In this document: positions 34,519 to 46,215 of the stretch, piece after piece
How the letters are laid out: the number at the start of each line of letters is the position of its first letter
Numbering within the stretch: position 1 is the first letter of the stretch
Origin: Benincasa hispida
Taxonomy: Eukaryota > Streptophyta > Magnoliopsida > Cucurbitales > Cucurbitaceae
DNA length: 64,000 nt
Assembly: GCF_009727055.1 (NCBI RefSeq)
Contig: NC_052360.1
Coordinates: forward strand, 65,146,145-65,210,144
Direction of reading: 5' to 3'
The notes under the pieces: generated by a model
Database searches by the model: none
Told to the model about the DNA's origin: nothing
The model's input: only the letters and a program-made list of their open reading frames with translations
Translations under genes and position numbers: made by a program

Positions 34519-36349
34519 TGTAGGATTGTATCAACAGCAGCGGAAGCACAAGGATCATCTAACCACTCAAATTCACTAATTTTGGCATAATATAAAGCAT
34601 GCTTCTGCAGAAAAATATATTTCAAGACATACCTCTTGTAGAACTTCTTCAAAGCTTCTTCTCCAGCTGCAATCTTCCTCATATCTTGTTGTAGACCACC
34701 TTAAGATCTTCCTCACTATTCTCTTGGTGCTCTAGATTGAGTTGTGGGACTCAAAATAAGCTTGAATCAAGGGATGAAGGAGAAAAGCTCACTGCAGCAA
34801 CCTTGTTGAAGAACCATTCTTCAAACCAAAATTTCTGTAAAATTCACTATAAATTGCATGACTGATTTTCACTCCAATCTCTTCACTATATTGCAGATCA
34901 ACATGCAAAGAGAAGAGTTGCATGAGTTGCAGCTCATGCTTGGAGAAGACAAGGCAAATATATTGCTTCATGTGTGAGCTACTTAGGTGATGGATAATGA
35001 AAAAACTTCATTTTCCATTTAAGTGTGTTTTGTTTTCCAATTTTTTCAATTTTATCCAAAAATAAAAATTTTATTTTAAAAAATAAAAATTTAATTAATT
35101 TCATAAATTAATTATTAAATAAAACTTAATTAATTTAATATCAAATATTAAATTAATTTTAACACATATCCATCTTTATATATTTAAATTATATTTAAAT
35201 ATGAATTCTCCTATTCCGTTTAATTATAAAATTAAACATATAATTATATCTCATATAATTACTAATTCCCTTAATTCTATTTTGAACGTTTCAAATTAAA
35301 TTATCACGCTATTCTAGAGCTAGTCCGTTGCGAGCTAGTAGGGGGACTTCGCGGACCTATAGAACATGGGCTCCAACGATCCGAGATTAATTGGCTAAAC
35401 TCATTAGACTAAATTAATATTTATTCGTTAACTAATGGGTCACTCCACTAAAGCCCATAGTTGCACTCTTCTCACTGTAGATGTATTATGTTTACCTAAT
35501 TTAACCATAATCAGCAAGTCGACATTTCACAGGTTGTTTGTAATAACGGCTGGGTCAAATATCTATTTTATCCTCAAGATTTTGTCTTATTTCTCAAGTC
35601 CCTACTGATCCTCTAATGAACAACTGGTTTGTGATCCGATTGCCAAACAAGACTCTCTCTGCCCTGTGAGAGGGTGGGGCCCCTTGTTCAAGACTTGGAT
35701 TTAGTACTTGAGAGAACAACATTTCTCCTATCCCTTAATTGGGTAGGTGTGAACTCCGTCTTGCACCCTATGTCTCCAGCTATCTATCCAGTCTTACCCT
35801 TTAAATGGGAGTCTTATTGAGCCAGCGCTGTTGAGCCAACCCTCAACTATGCAAATCTAAGGGCAATCCCGAATAAACAGGAGTTCATAGTTAGCTCAGG
35901 ATTAAGATCGAGTTACCTAGGTCATCTAGGTGAAATATTCAGTCTTAAACAGTAAACAACGTTATAAAGTAAGAGTGACTTATTTCTTGGTCCTGATCTT
36001 ATGAAAACTCATTGCATAGGACGCCCCCACTTCTCATGTCATAATATGTATGAATTAGGATCACATCGTATGTAACACTTTACAACTCTTTGTAACAACA
36101 ACAGAGTAGGCCGCATTCAATGGTGTTACCAGAATTAGGTACCAAACCTCACATCATTTTGACTATTTACTCGAACCCGATCCACTTTTATGTCTCCACA
36201 TAAAGTTCAAATACTCATAAAATAGTCATTTGTCTTAGTTTATTGGATTTAGACTTTCATACAATTTATGAGATCAATAACTAGAATATTGATAATAGAA
36301 AATGTTTATCATTTTACAAACTGTGAGTTTTAGGACATAAAACCCAACA
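34519..36349 (-). mobile_element. LTR B, minus orientation (3' LTR of inner fragment)
   Basis: 1831 bp. Plus-strand ends are tgtaggattgtatc...aaacccaaca; minus start TGTTGGGTTTTATGTCC, minus end AATCCTACA. The polypurine tract at 36350 and RNase H upstream on the minus strand identify it as the 3' LTR. It faces the plus-strand B LTR at 30604-32128. Confidence 0.85.
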
Positions 36350-36363
36350 ATACTCCCATATAG
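36350..36363 (-). other. Polypurine tract
   Basis: Minus strand CTATATGGGAGTAT directly before TGTTGGG, comparable with tccatgtgggagtat before the plus-strand B LTR at 40096. Confidence 0.7.
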
Positions 36364-36529
36364 ACTAAAACTCTAGTGGATCAACATATACAAATATATA
36401 CAATGTTGAGTTTACATGGAGAGAATAAAATGTACAAATACAATAAACTAGGGCATCACAATACCCATCAATTCTCTCCCTTGTCGTAGTGATACAAAAC
36501 TCGTAGAACTAGTCCTACTAGGTGACCCT

Positions 36530-37870
36530 CGAACACTTTAGTCGAGAGGACCTTTGTAAATGGATAAGCTATATTTGTTTTGCTGATTCGCTTACAGCAA
36601 CATACTCAACTTCCTTTGTGGAGTTTGCAATACAACTCTGCTCGATGTTTCTCTGCTCCTCTGTTAATAGTGAATCAATATCCTCGAATCAATATCGGTC
36701 TGAAAGTCAGAATCAGTGTATCCAGTAATGATCAGATCCTTAAGACTATACATGAGCATATAACCTCTCGTTCTCCGAAGATACTTGAGAATGTTTTTAA
36801 CAGCAGTCCAATGGTTATGATCAAGATTAGACTGAAATCTGCTGACAATTCCTATGGCATAGCATATGTCGGGACGAGTACACAACATTGCATACATCAA
36901 ACTCCCAACTGCAGATGCATATGAAATTCGATTCATCTCTTCAATCTCTTGAGGTGTCTTAGGACTCTGCTCCTTAGACAAGTGAATTCCATGCCTGAAA
37001 GGTAAAGTTCCTTTCTTGGAATTTTGCATTTTATACCTAGGCAACATCTTGTCTATATAAGATGCTTAAGATAATGTCAATATTCTGTTCTTGCGATTCC
37101 GAACTGTTTGGATTCCAAGAATATACCGTGCTTCTCCCAAATCTTTCATTTGGAATTGTGAAGCCAATTATCTCTTAATATTAGCTAGATATTCTACTTC
37201 ATTCCCAATGAGTAGAATATCATCAATATACAACACCAGAAAAGCGACAGTTTTGTTGACGATTTTTTTGTAGACATAAAGTTCGTCAATATTTTGTTCA
37301 AAGCCATAAGATTTGATGCAGCATCAAATCTCAGATTCCAGGATCTAGAAGCTTGTTTTAATCCATAAATGGATTGATTAAGCTTGCAAACCTTTTGTTC
37401 TTGACCCTGCTATATAAACCCTTATGGTTGAGACATATAGATACTCTCTTCAAGATAGCCATTAAAAAAAGTTGTCTTGACATCCATTTACCATATTTCA
37501 TATTCATAAAATGTGGCTATGGATTAGAGTATTCTAATAGACTTTATCATGGCAACTGGAGAGAAGATTTCTTCAAAATCTAACCCCTCTCTTTGGGTAA
37601 ACCCTTTTGCCACAAGTCTAGCTTTGTAGGTCTGTACCTTACCAGCTTGGTCTCATTTTCTCTTGTAGACTTGCAACCGATGGGTTTTACCCCTTTTGGT
37701 TGATCTACAAGATCCCAGACAGAAATAAAATACATAATTCCATTTCAAGGTCCATGGCTTTAATCCATTGGTCTTTATCCACAACGTTCATTGCTTGATT
37801 AAAAGACAATGGATCCTCTAAACCATCATCTGGTATGATGACTTGAATTTCAGTTAAACCCATATACCGG
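36530..37870 (-). pseudogene. Copia RT and RNase H (B family), truncated RNase H
   Basis: RT motif A is present (MDVKT near 37475), preceded by a stop in place of Gln. The YxDD box is YIDD (about 37225). The connection and CTRPDICYA region is open 36664-37047. RNase H keeps Asp in GYTDSD (about 36715) and Glu (KEVEY), then jumps by about 60 codons to the C-terminal tail (AYPFTKVLSTKVFEGH). The segment with the third catalytic Asp (YCDN) is lost. Further stops and frameshifts are seen near 37080, 37300 and 37510. Confidence 0.8.
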
Positions 37871-38342
37871 TCAGGTTGTTACACAACTCTCCCACTACGA
37901 CGAGGCATTTTCAAGTCTTGAGAAGGATGTGAAGTATCAGTTTCATCAACAACTCTTGTTGACGGACCTGCTCTATCAACAACTCTTGTTGAAGGACCTA
38001 CTTGATCAACAACTCTTGTTGATACGTTTATCGTTTCTCTGGACATTTCTTCTATTACTAACTTACTGCGAGGTTGATGGTTCTTTATATAATCTTCATC
38101 TAGAAAGGTTGCATTTTTCGATACAAATACTTTATCTTCCTAAGGATCATAAAATTGACCACCTTTTGTTTCTTTTGGGTAGCCTACAAATAGGCATACT
38201 TTGAATGATGTTCCAACTTTTTAGGAATTTGCACCAACATATGTGCTGGAAAACCCCAAATCCTGAAGTAATATAGATTTCCTCTACGTCCTTTCCAGAG
38301 CTCGTAAGGTGTTTCAAAAACACTTTTCGAGGGAACCATGTT
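37871..38342 (-). pseudogene. Integrase C-terminus and linker (B family)
   Basis: From 38342 down: the integrase C-terminal region (frame 38147-38365) with a Trp/Gly-containing VGYPKE-type block, then the DKVFVSKNATFL motif, then a linker. The linker holds three exact-period 30-bp repeats (starting 37946, 37976 and 38006), each with tcaacaactcttgttga, which on the minus strand encode the residues STRVVD. The element at 10414-10460 has two copies. The linker ends in PRRSG just before RT. Confidence 0.75.
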
Positions 38343-39455
38343 CTAAATATACACCGCAGTCTCAACTGTTTGTCCTAAAAAATAATTTGGTAATTGAGCG
38401 TAACTCATCATGGAACGAACCATGTCCAACAAGGTTCTGTTTCTCCTCTCTGCCACACCGTTCTGCTGAGGTATGCCAGGGGCTGTGAGTTGAGATTGAA
38501 TTCCATGTTCTACCAAATAGTTCTGGAATTCTATGTCCATATACTCACCACCTCGATCCGATCGAAGCATTTTAATCTTTTGACCTAATTGGTTTCCAAC
38601 CTCAACCTTATAGTCTTTGAACTTTTCAAAAGTTTCAGAATTTTGGTGTATTAGGTAAACATGCCCATATCTTGAATAATCATCTATAAAAGTAATGAAA
38701 TATTTATACCCCCATCCTGCTCTAACATTTAGAGGCCCACAAATGTCTGAGTGAATCAGCTCTAGGGTTTCTTTGGCTTTAAGAACTTTTTCAGAAAAAG
38801 ATCTTTTTGTCATTTTACTCTCAAGATAAGACTCACATGGTGGTAATAAACTGTTTTCCAACTTATTTAGATGGCCATTCTTAACTAATCTCTCAATTTT
38901 GTTGAGATTTATGTGACCCAGTCTCAATAGCCAAAGATAGGCATTTGGAGAAATCTTCCTCTTCTTTTGAGTCCCAACAATTTTAAACATCTCTATGTTC
39001 AAAACAACTTTGACTTCAGTTGGTTTTAACATGCACAAGTTATTTTCTAATTTTGCAGAGCAAATCTGTTTATTTCCCATTTTGATGAACACTTCACCAT
39101 TTTCGAAATAAACTTTATAATTTTGTTCTAGCAAACAAGAGACAGAAATTAGATTCCTTTTTATAGAAGGAATATAATATACATTTTTCAAATAAATATA
39201 CTTATCTCCTATGAATAACTTCATATCTCTCACTGTTTTGGCTGAAATAATCTCCTCGGTCCCTACCTTAAAGATTGTTTCACCTTCTTTTAACTGTCTC
39301 CAGAAACTTGTTTCCTGTGAGATAGTACAAACATGATTAACGACACCTGAATCAATTATCCAGGTTTTATCATTTTCCACTAAACATGCTTCGATAACAA
39401 GTAAATCATATTTATCTTGTTGTTCGAATTCAACATTATCATCTACATAATTCAT
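38343..39455 (-). pseudogene. Copia protease-integrase fragment, 370 codons open
   Basis: Longest open frame of the window. Residues 1-30: end of gag. Protease DSG lies in WIIDSGVVNHV (residues about 33-43). The pre-integrase zinc domain (about 178-235) has lost its first His (LWLLRLGH) and second Cys (CESY). In the integrase core, Asp is in HSDICGP, Asp in LRSDRGGEY and Glu in QQNGVAERRNRT, all present. It ends at a stop in AVYI*, where the family normally continues. Despite the open frame it lacks most of gag, is out of phase with RT and has a damaged zinc site, so I call it a pseudogene. Confidence 0.8.
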
Positions 39456-39544
39456 AATTTCAGATGAGTTGGGAGATAGAGGACAATCCTCTGTTAAAAC
39501 TCTTTTGGTATAATCAACCGCTAGTAGTTTGTTTGTCGATATTA
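39456..39544. other. Junction between opposed B fragments
   Basis: Up to about 39483 the minus strand still reads as the end of gag (DCPLSPNSSEIMNY..., with one zinc-knuckle Cys). From about 39545 the plus strand reads RNase H. The about 60 bp between match neither clearly and mark the breakpoint of the inverted join. Confidence 0.5.
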
Positions 39545-39971
39545 TTTGAGGAAATCAACTTTGGGGTTAGTATTCACTCTGAACGAAGGAGAAGTTGTGT
39601 GGAGAAGCATCAAGCAGAGTTGTATTGCGGACTCCACAATGGAAGCTGAGTATGTAGCTGCAAAAGAAGCAGTATGACTCAGAAAGTTCCTGACAGATCT
39701 GGAAGTAGTTCCTAACATGCACCTGCCTGTTACTCTCTATTGTGACAACAATGGAGCAGTAGAAAATTCAAAGGAACCATGAAGCCATAAAAGGGGAAAG
39801 CATATTGAACGGAAGTACCATCTCGTCAGGGAGATTGTATACAGAAGAGACATCATTGTCACTCAGATTGCTTCCCAAGATAACTTAGCTGATCCATTTA
39901 TGAAGGCCCTCTCGACTAAAGTGTTCAAGGGTCACCTAGTAGGACTAGGTCTACGAGTTTTGTATCACTAG
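39545..39971 (+). pseudogene. RNase H C-terminal part of plus-strand B element
   Basis: Reads RKSTLGLVFTLNEGEVVWRS..., Glu in STMEAEY, Asp in LYCDNNG, then NLADPFMKAL and the GLGLRVLYH tail, ending at the TAG at 39969-39971. There are stops after KEAV and after NSKEP. The first RNase H Asp and all RT are missing on the left. The polyprotein end, a 110-bp tail and the polypurine tract lie in normal order. Confidence 0.8.
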
Positions 39972-40080
39972 AATTGATAGGTATTGTGATGCCCTAGTTT
40001 ATTGTATTTGTACATTTTATTCTCTCAATGCAAACTCAACATTGTATATATTTGTATATATTGATCCACTGAAGTTTTAG

Positions 40081-40095
40081 TCCATGTGGGAGTAT
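40081..40095 (+). other. Polypurine tract
   Basis: tccatgtgggagtat immediately precedes the LTR B start at 40096. Confidence 0.75.
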
Positions 40096-40232
40096 TGTTG
40101 GGTTTTATGTCCTAAACTTGCAGTTTGTAAAATGATAAACATTTTCTATTATCAATATACTTGTTATTGATCTCATAAATTGTATGAAAGTCTAAATCCA
40201 ATAAACTAAGACCCATGACTATTGTATGAGTA
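40096..40232 (+). mobile_element. Truncated 3' LTR B
   Basis: TGTTGGGTTTTATGTCC and 137 bp of family-B sequence to 'attgtatgagta', where similarity switches at one point to family A. The remaining 1.7 kb is missing. Confidence 0.75.
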
Positions 40233-41756
40233 TCAAGATGACCATAGGTAACATGACCTGAATTCTGAGTGAGTTGTGAACTCCTACCTATGAGGACAAT
40301 CCTTTGATTATATGGGTGATAGTGGCTAGATTGCTGACTCAACAAGCCTACCAGTTTGGGGATTCATCTGATGGGGAGCTGGGAACACAACTATACAAGA
40401 TGGAATTCACTCCTTCCCCAAATCAGGGATAAATAGATAAATTGCTCCCTTAAGGGTTGATTCGAGGTCTTGAACAATGTGGCGGCACACCTTCTCCTAG
40501 CCCGATAGGTGTTTAGTCGTAGTAGAACTATGATCTATTGTTCATTAGAGGGATCAGTGGTACTTAAGGAATTAGATGTAACTATAGGGGAAAAACAGTA
40601 ATTTGTCCAGTTGTACTTACGGGAAATTTGTGAAGGGTCATCGTATTATTGATTAGTTATATCCAATGGACATAGAAATATATTTGTAGTGTGAAGAATG
40701 CAGCTGTCGGTCTTTTGTGAAGTGTCCAATAGTTAACGAATGGTGGATAATGTAATTAAAGAGTTTAATTAATTATTCACAAACCGTTGAAGCTTTAAGC
40801 TACAAGTCCATAATGTTCCCTTGGTAGCTTAAAAGAATTTAGTTAAGAATAAGTTTTTGGGTTAATTTGAATTGTTCAAATTAATAAGAGGGAATTTAAT
40901 TATATATGATATAATTGTCATAATGTATTTGATACATTGTAGTTTATTTGGAGGAAATAAATATTTGAATGAGATTCAAATATATTATCTATGAGTGTGA
41001 TTCATAGTTGTTAATTTAATATAAATATGATTTATATTAAATGCCATGAAATAGAGAAAAGGAATTATAGATTATATTGTATATGATACAATATTAAAAC
41101 TATAGGTTATATGTTATATTTGATATAACATATAGTTTAATATAAATATAATATGATAAGTTAGTTATCATATTTATTTATATTATTTCATTATTTTTTA
41201 ATAATAGCCACTTCTATTTTCTCTCCAACCACCTTAATGGGTGGTTAATTGAGTTTTGTGGCAAAAAGAAATAAAAGAAAAATTAGTTTTTCTTCTTCTT
41301 CCTGACCTTAGAAGACTAACGTGAAAGTCTACACGATTGAGAGAATTTGCTAGACGATTGAACATCACAGAAACATTTTGTCTTCTTTCAATCTTCTTCC
41401 ACCTCAAAACTCAAAGAATTCCTAACCAAAATAGTCAGAGCGCACCACTGCTGGGTTCTCACCTTGAGAATACCAAAGGCTCACTGTGATAGTGTATCCA
41501 TTTGGTTCGTGAAGTTCTTGAAGAAGGTCTTCAAGTTTTTGCTGAGTTCGAGGTTCGTGACTGTTTGAGGGATTTACATGAAAAAAGGTTATTCAAAGGT
41601 AAAATCTCTTGAACCCTTTTTTCCTTGTAAAAAGCATGTTATAATTTGTTTATGAATGCATATCTTGTATGTTTACTATAAATTTAGTTTTTCAATCAAA
41701 ATGGAATTTGAACGATCTGCTTCCGCTCAAGGATCTCTGTAAAATGAGTTCCTTCA
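40233..41756 (+). mobile_element. LTR A, right part
   Basis: Resumes family A at 'tcaagatgaccataggtaacatg' and continues to the A-type end GAGTTCCTTCA at 41756. It carries the 'ggggagctgggaacac' and 'gtgaagggtcatcgtattattg' blocks. 'acacgattgagagaatttgctagacgattg' near 41335 belongs to the cgatcgtctagc motif class also seen at 4411-4560. Confidence 0.75.
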
Positions 41757-43062
41757 ACCACAACTGCCTGTCTATGCACTAAGACATTCTCACCATGCCA
41801 TCACGTTGCACACTCACCTATGCGTCAGCGCCTTCAGCAATAATGTGGTTATGTGCTCACTCCTCACACAACCACAGGCAGCACTTGCGCTCAACCACAC
41901 ATACTCTAGCATGCCCGCTAACACCCAGCCTAGCCTGCCATCTACTTGCTTGTCCCACGGAAGTAATTGCCTACTTATTCAACCCCAAATTTCCAGATTT
42001 TAACTTCAATCATGAATAACTTAAATTACAGACATCATTTTGAAAAACTTCCTTTTATAAACTTGTGCATAAATGTCTTAACTTTCTTACCTTAAAATTT
42101 GAGACTCAGATTCCTCTTATTAAGCTCAAGATTTGTTAATATTTCCACCTTGCTCGAGAACATCCAGAAGCTTAAGACACTTAGGAATTCTTCCAAGTTT
42201 CAACTTGAATTTGTGAGAATTTTCTTTCGGTAGGCCCAACTCTTTATCAACAACCTTCAAGCTTTAATTCAGCAGAATCTCTTCTCCCTTAGCACACGTG
42301 AAATGACCAAACTTATCTCTTCTTTCAACCTCTCTTATATACCTAGGAGTGCATGATTATCATGCATGGTTAAGGTGATAACTAGCCCATTAAGTAAGAT
42401 TAAGGCATATAACCACGAAAGTTGGCCCACTAAGGTCGGTGATTAAGTTGAGTTTCTCCATCTCTACATCAACGCATGGGCTACATTCCATCGCATAAGC
42501 TATTTGCAACGCATAACCCCTCGCTCGTTCAGTGCACCCATCCTTTGAAGCCTGCATTTACGGCTTGGGCCTTTGCGTTGACGCATGCCACTCATCACTA
42601 CTTTGCCTCCCTTGTGCGCTTCACCACCCCCTTTAACCTACATATGCGCCTTCGTCTGCTGCATATGCCTCAACCTCTTCGATCATCACCTCACATGCTC
42701 ATGCCCAAACTTGGCTTTTAATCACTGCATATCCTGCGCCTCACGACCCGCCTTGCCACTGCCTTGACGCCTCTCCTAATATTCTTAGACAAATTAGGCT
42801 GCCAGATCCTACACCTTGGTCTTCACCAAGCGCAACATGTCTACAACGCATGCCTTATACACTTAGTCATTTTTCCCTTTTACTAGTAGACATCTTCACA
42901 CCTCTTGCTACCTGAGAGTCTAGGCTTCCTTACTTAGGTTATTTTCCTTTTAAACTCCTAAACCTTATCCTATACACAACATTCGTACCATAGAGTTAAC
43001 CATACTTCAATACATTAACTTAAACATGCTTGGGTAGGGAAAATTAAGGCCTAAGGTTTACA
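41757..43062 (-). mobile_element. G solo LTR, right part (second copy)
   Basis: Continues the LTR begun at 28759 and ends ...CTAAGGTTTACA, comparable with ...CCGGGTTTCACA at 10063. It contains the catcaacgcatgg/catcgcataag iteration (42465-42850) typical of the intact copy at 9000-9900. The frames at 41795-42019 and 42476-42767 come from this stop-poor iteration. Confidence 0.65.
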
Positions 43063-43382
43063 GTTGGTCTCAGAAACTTCATATATTTTTGAAGCAGCTG
43101 GAAGTTGATTACATCCTCATCTGCAATAGATCTGATGGGGTAAGGTTACTGATGAAGGTAAGTCTACTGTGGAGATTGATTCAGACAACTCCAAAGTCAT
43201 AAATCCGTTAGAATCTAGTTAGTTTAATACTGAACCTGCTATAGATCCAGAAAAATTTGAAAAAGATAACAAGACAGTCTGTGGTCATTTATTGAACCAC
43301 TAACTCATTGTTCGATCAGTTCGTGGTCCAAAAATCAACAGAAGTGATATGAGACACTCTAGAATCGTGATATGAAGGATAT
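43063..43382 (+). pseudogene. C gag, second piece
   Basis: Gag text resumes in the codon phase left at 28758 (WSQKLHIFLKQLEVDYILI), then a frameshift and GKSTVEIDSDNSK..., ending in the GHLLNH...VVQKST...DTLES region. There are several in-frame stops, including one in place of a Trp. It is cut at 43382 by a B solo LTR. Confidence 0.75.
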
Positions 43383-45258
43383 TGTTAGGAATGTCCTAGA
43401 ACTCGCAGTTTCTGTTAAACATTCTATTTATCAATAAAATATTATCGAGTAATTTATTCAATAAAGTTGTTGATTTCGCATTCTATTATGAAAATCCAAT
43501 AAACATATCAATGGCTATAGCCTAAATGGTATGGTAAACATATCAATGAATACTTTAATTTTATGTGGTAACATAAACAGGATCAAGTTAAAAGTATATA
43601 GCCTAAATGGTCTAATAAGTATATGGATGAAATTGGGTATCTCATCCTGGTAACACTATTGGATGTGGCCCACTCTGTAGTTATTACAAGGAGTTGTAAA
43701 GTGCTACAAACAATGTGGTCCACAGATCGTTCATATAGAGACATGTGAGTTGAGGCATCCTATGCAATTAGTTTTCATATAGACTGTACCACGAAAATAG
43801 TCAATTTTCTTTATAACGACCGTTTACTGTTAAAGCTGACTATTTTATTATTAAGTAACCTAGGTTAACTCGATCTTAATCCTGTACTAGCTATAAATTT
43901 CTGTTTGTTCGGGATTATCCTTTGATCTGCATGGGTAAGAGTAGTCCAACAGCACTGCTCATCAAGCCTTCCATTTTGGGGATAAGACCAGATGAATAGC
44001 TGGGGATATAGCCCTGCAAGATGGAATTCACTTTTACCTGATTTACGGTTAGCAGATAGGTTGTTCTCTTAAGTACTGATTTCAGGTCTTGAACAATTAA
44101 AGCCCCGCCTTCTCATGATGGAGAAAAGACTTGATTCATAGGTATTATGAATAAAAAATTGTTCATTAGAGGATCAGTAGGAACTTAAGGAATAAGATGT
44201 ATTCATAGGGGTAAAATGGTGAACTTGACCCAACTGTAATTACGAACAACCTGTGAAGGATCGATTACTGATTATGGTTATATCAAGTGAACATAATATA
44301 TATACAGTGAGGGAAGTTCAATTATGGGCTTTAGTGAAGTGACCCATTAGTTAATGAATAAGGGTTAATTCGGTATAATAAGTTTAGCCAATTAATCTCG
44401 GATCGTTGGAGCCCATGATCTGTAGGTCCGCGAGGCCCCCCTACTAGCTCGTAAATGGATTAGCTTTAGAATAGCATGGTAAGTTAATTTGAAACGTTCA
44501 AATTAGAATGAAACAAAATAGGAGAATTTATATTTAAAAATTATTTAAATATATGAAGGTGGATTTGTGTAAAAGTTAATTTAATATTTGATATTAAATT
44601 AATTGGAATTATTTAAATAAATAAATAAATATTAATTTTATTAGAAAATTAATTTATGAAATTAATTTTATAAAATTAATAATATTTTCAATTTTAAAAT
44701 AAAATTGATTTTGAAATCATTTGATGGAAAATTAAAAAATTAGAAAACTTACACAAAATGGAAAAATGGGTTCTTCCATTATTTTCTTCAACTAGCTCAC
44801 ACAAAAACCATTCACATTTGCTTCAATAAATTCCAAGCATGAGCTGCATCTCATGCATCCATCTTCTTTGCATGTTAACCTGCAATAAATAAAGAAGATT
44901 GAAGTGGAATTGAGGGTGAACTCAAAGGATTTTTACAGAAAAATTTGGACGGAAGAATTGTTCTTCAAGTGGTTTTGTAGCAGTGAGCTTCACTCCTAAT
45001 TTCCTGTTATTCAAGCTGTTCTTGAGTTTTACAACTCATTCTAAAGCTTCTCGAGGATAGTGGGGAAGATCTTGAGGTGGTTCACGACAAGTTTTGGAGA
45101 AGACAACAGCTGAGAATCAAGATCTTGAAAAGTTCTACAAAGGTATAACTTCAAGCCCTCTTATATTAGGTGAGCATGCTTTAGTTTCTGCTAAAATTAA
45201 TGAATTAGAATGCTTATTGATCTTTATTATTTCTGTTGCATACTGATATACTCTTACA
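43383..45258 (+). mobile_element. Solo LTR B, plus orientation, inside C gag
   Basis: TGTTAGGAATGTCCTAG...ACTCTTACA, 1876 bp. The flanks gatat (43378-43382) and gagat (45259-45263) are a duplication with one mismatch. The gag sense either side joins when the LTR is removed. No internal sequence is present, so LTR-LTR recombination has left a solo copy. Confidence 0.8.
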
Positions 45259-45775
45259 GAGATGATGCAAGATGTAAAAAGTATGACCTTAGAAAATGGC
45301 TGCAATTTCATATGGCGGACGAGAAATCAACTTTGGATAAAGTTCATGAATATGAGAATTTGGTGGTGAATGTACTATCCAAAGGTATGAAGATGTGCAA
45401 AATCCTCCAAGCAAATGTACTACTCGAGAAATTTCTACCATCCTGGAGTGACTACCGGAATCACCTGAAGCACAAGAAGAAAGACCTAATGCTACATGAA
45501 TTGATCATTCATATGCACACAAAAAAAGCGAACTAACAGAAAGATAAGCTAATTTCTAAAATTTTGAATTCAGTTAATGCTAAACTGGTTGATTCCTCTG
45601 TTGTTAATAAAAGCAGGTTTAAAAGTAATAATAATAAGTTTGTCAAAAATAATTCTGCTCAAAATAAGGGACATCACAAAACTACTGGTGGGAAGATCGA
45701 AAAGAAAAAGATAATCTACTATGTTTTTGGAAAACAAGGACACAAAGCCTACTAGTGCAACCAAAAGAAAGGAAG
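45259..45775 (+). pseudogene. C gag, third piece with degenerate zinc knuckle
   Basis: DDARCKKYDLRKWLQFHMADEKSTLDKVHEYENL... is the UBN2-type capsid domain, open to 45536. It is followed by an Asn/Lys-rich basic linker (45564-45755) and a knuckle remnant YYVFGKQGHKAY-stop-C in which both leading Cys are replaced. There is a stop after KKAN and in the knuckle. Confidence 0.8.
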
Positions 45776-45819
45776 GTCAAATTAACAACCTAACCCACAG
45801 GTCCATCATACGGAGTAGA

Positions 45820-46215
45820 ATAACATTATTGCTACTGTGGTTGTAGAGGTCAACCTAGTGGAAAACAAATCTGATTGGATTCTTGACATCGGAGCATCGA
45901 GCCACTTCTGCTCAAATCGAGAGTTGTTTCATGACTTCCAGGATACAAATGACAGCAAGTGTATGTTTATGGGTAACTCTACTACTATAGGGGTACTTGG
46001 AAAAGGGAAGGTTCTTTGAAAACTAACTTTAGGAAAAACTTTATCTTTGAGTAATGTTCTGTATGTACCTTCTTTACATAGGAACTTGGTGTTTGGGAGT
46101 TTGTTGAACCGGGCTGGGCTTAAAATTGTACTAGAGGACAACAAGGTTGTTCTAACAAAAAATGGTGACTTTGCTGATAAGGGGTAATAAGCTGATGGTC
46201 TTTTTATTTTAAACA
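45820..46215 (+). pseudogene. C protease
   Basis: VENKSDWILDIGASSHFCSNRELF carries the aspartic protease site as D-I-G-A instead of D-T/S-G-A. The flap region MFMGNSTTIGVLGKGKV follows, then a stop, then NVLYVPSLHRNLVFGSLLNRAG in the same sense. The frame is broken by stops near 46017 and 46186. Confidence 0.75.

Larger units (their letters stand above)
30604..40232 (+). mobile_element. Plus-strand B element, internally disrupted
   Basis: 5' LTR 30604-32128, primer site, long leader to 34518, then a minus-strand B fragment (34519-39483). The element's own RNase H tail follows (about 39545-39971), then the polypurine tract, and only the first 137 bp of its 3' LTR (40096-40232). Gag, protease, integrase and RT of this element are absent. 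Confidence 0.7.

Noticed and set aside
38343..39455. Functional 370-residue gene
   Set aside because: It is a protease-integrase fragment of a copia polyprotein, lacking gag and out of phase with RT, with two zinc ligands lost.
40096..41756. A chimeric LTR: B-type start fused to an A-type end
   Set aside because: The A part is the right half of the A LTR that begins at 30153 (combined length and flanks agree), and the B part is the truncated 3' LTR of the element nested in it. Nesting explains it without a chimera.
42476..42767. 81-codon frame as a gene
   Set aside because: Falls in the right half of the second G LTR, in its low-stop iteration.
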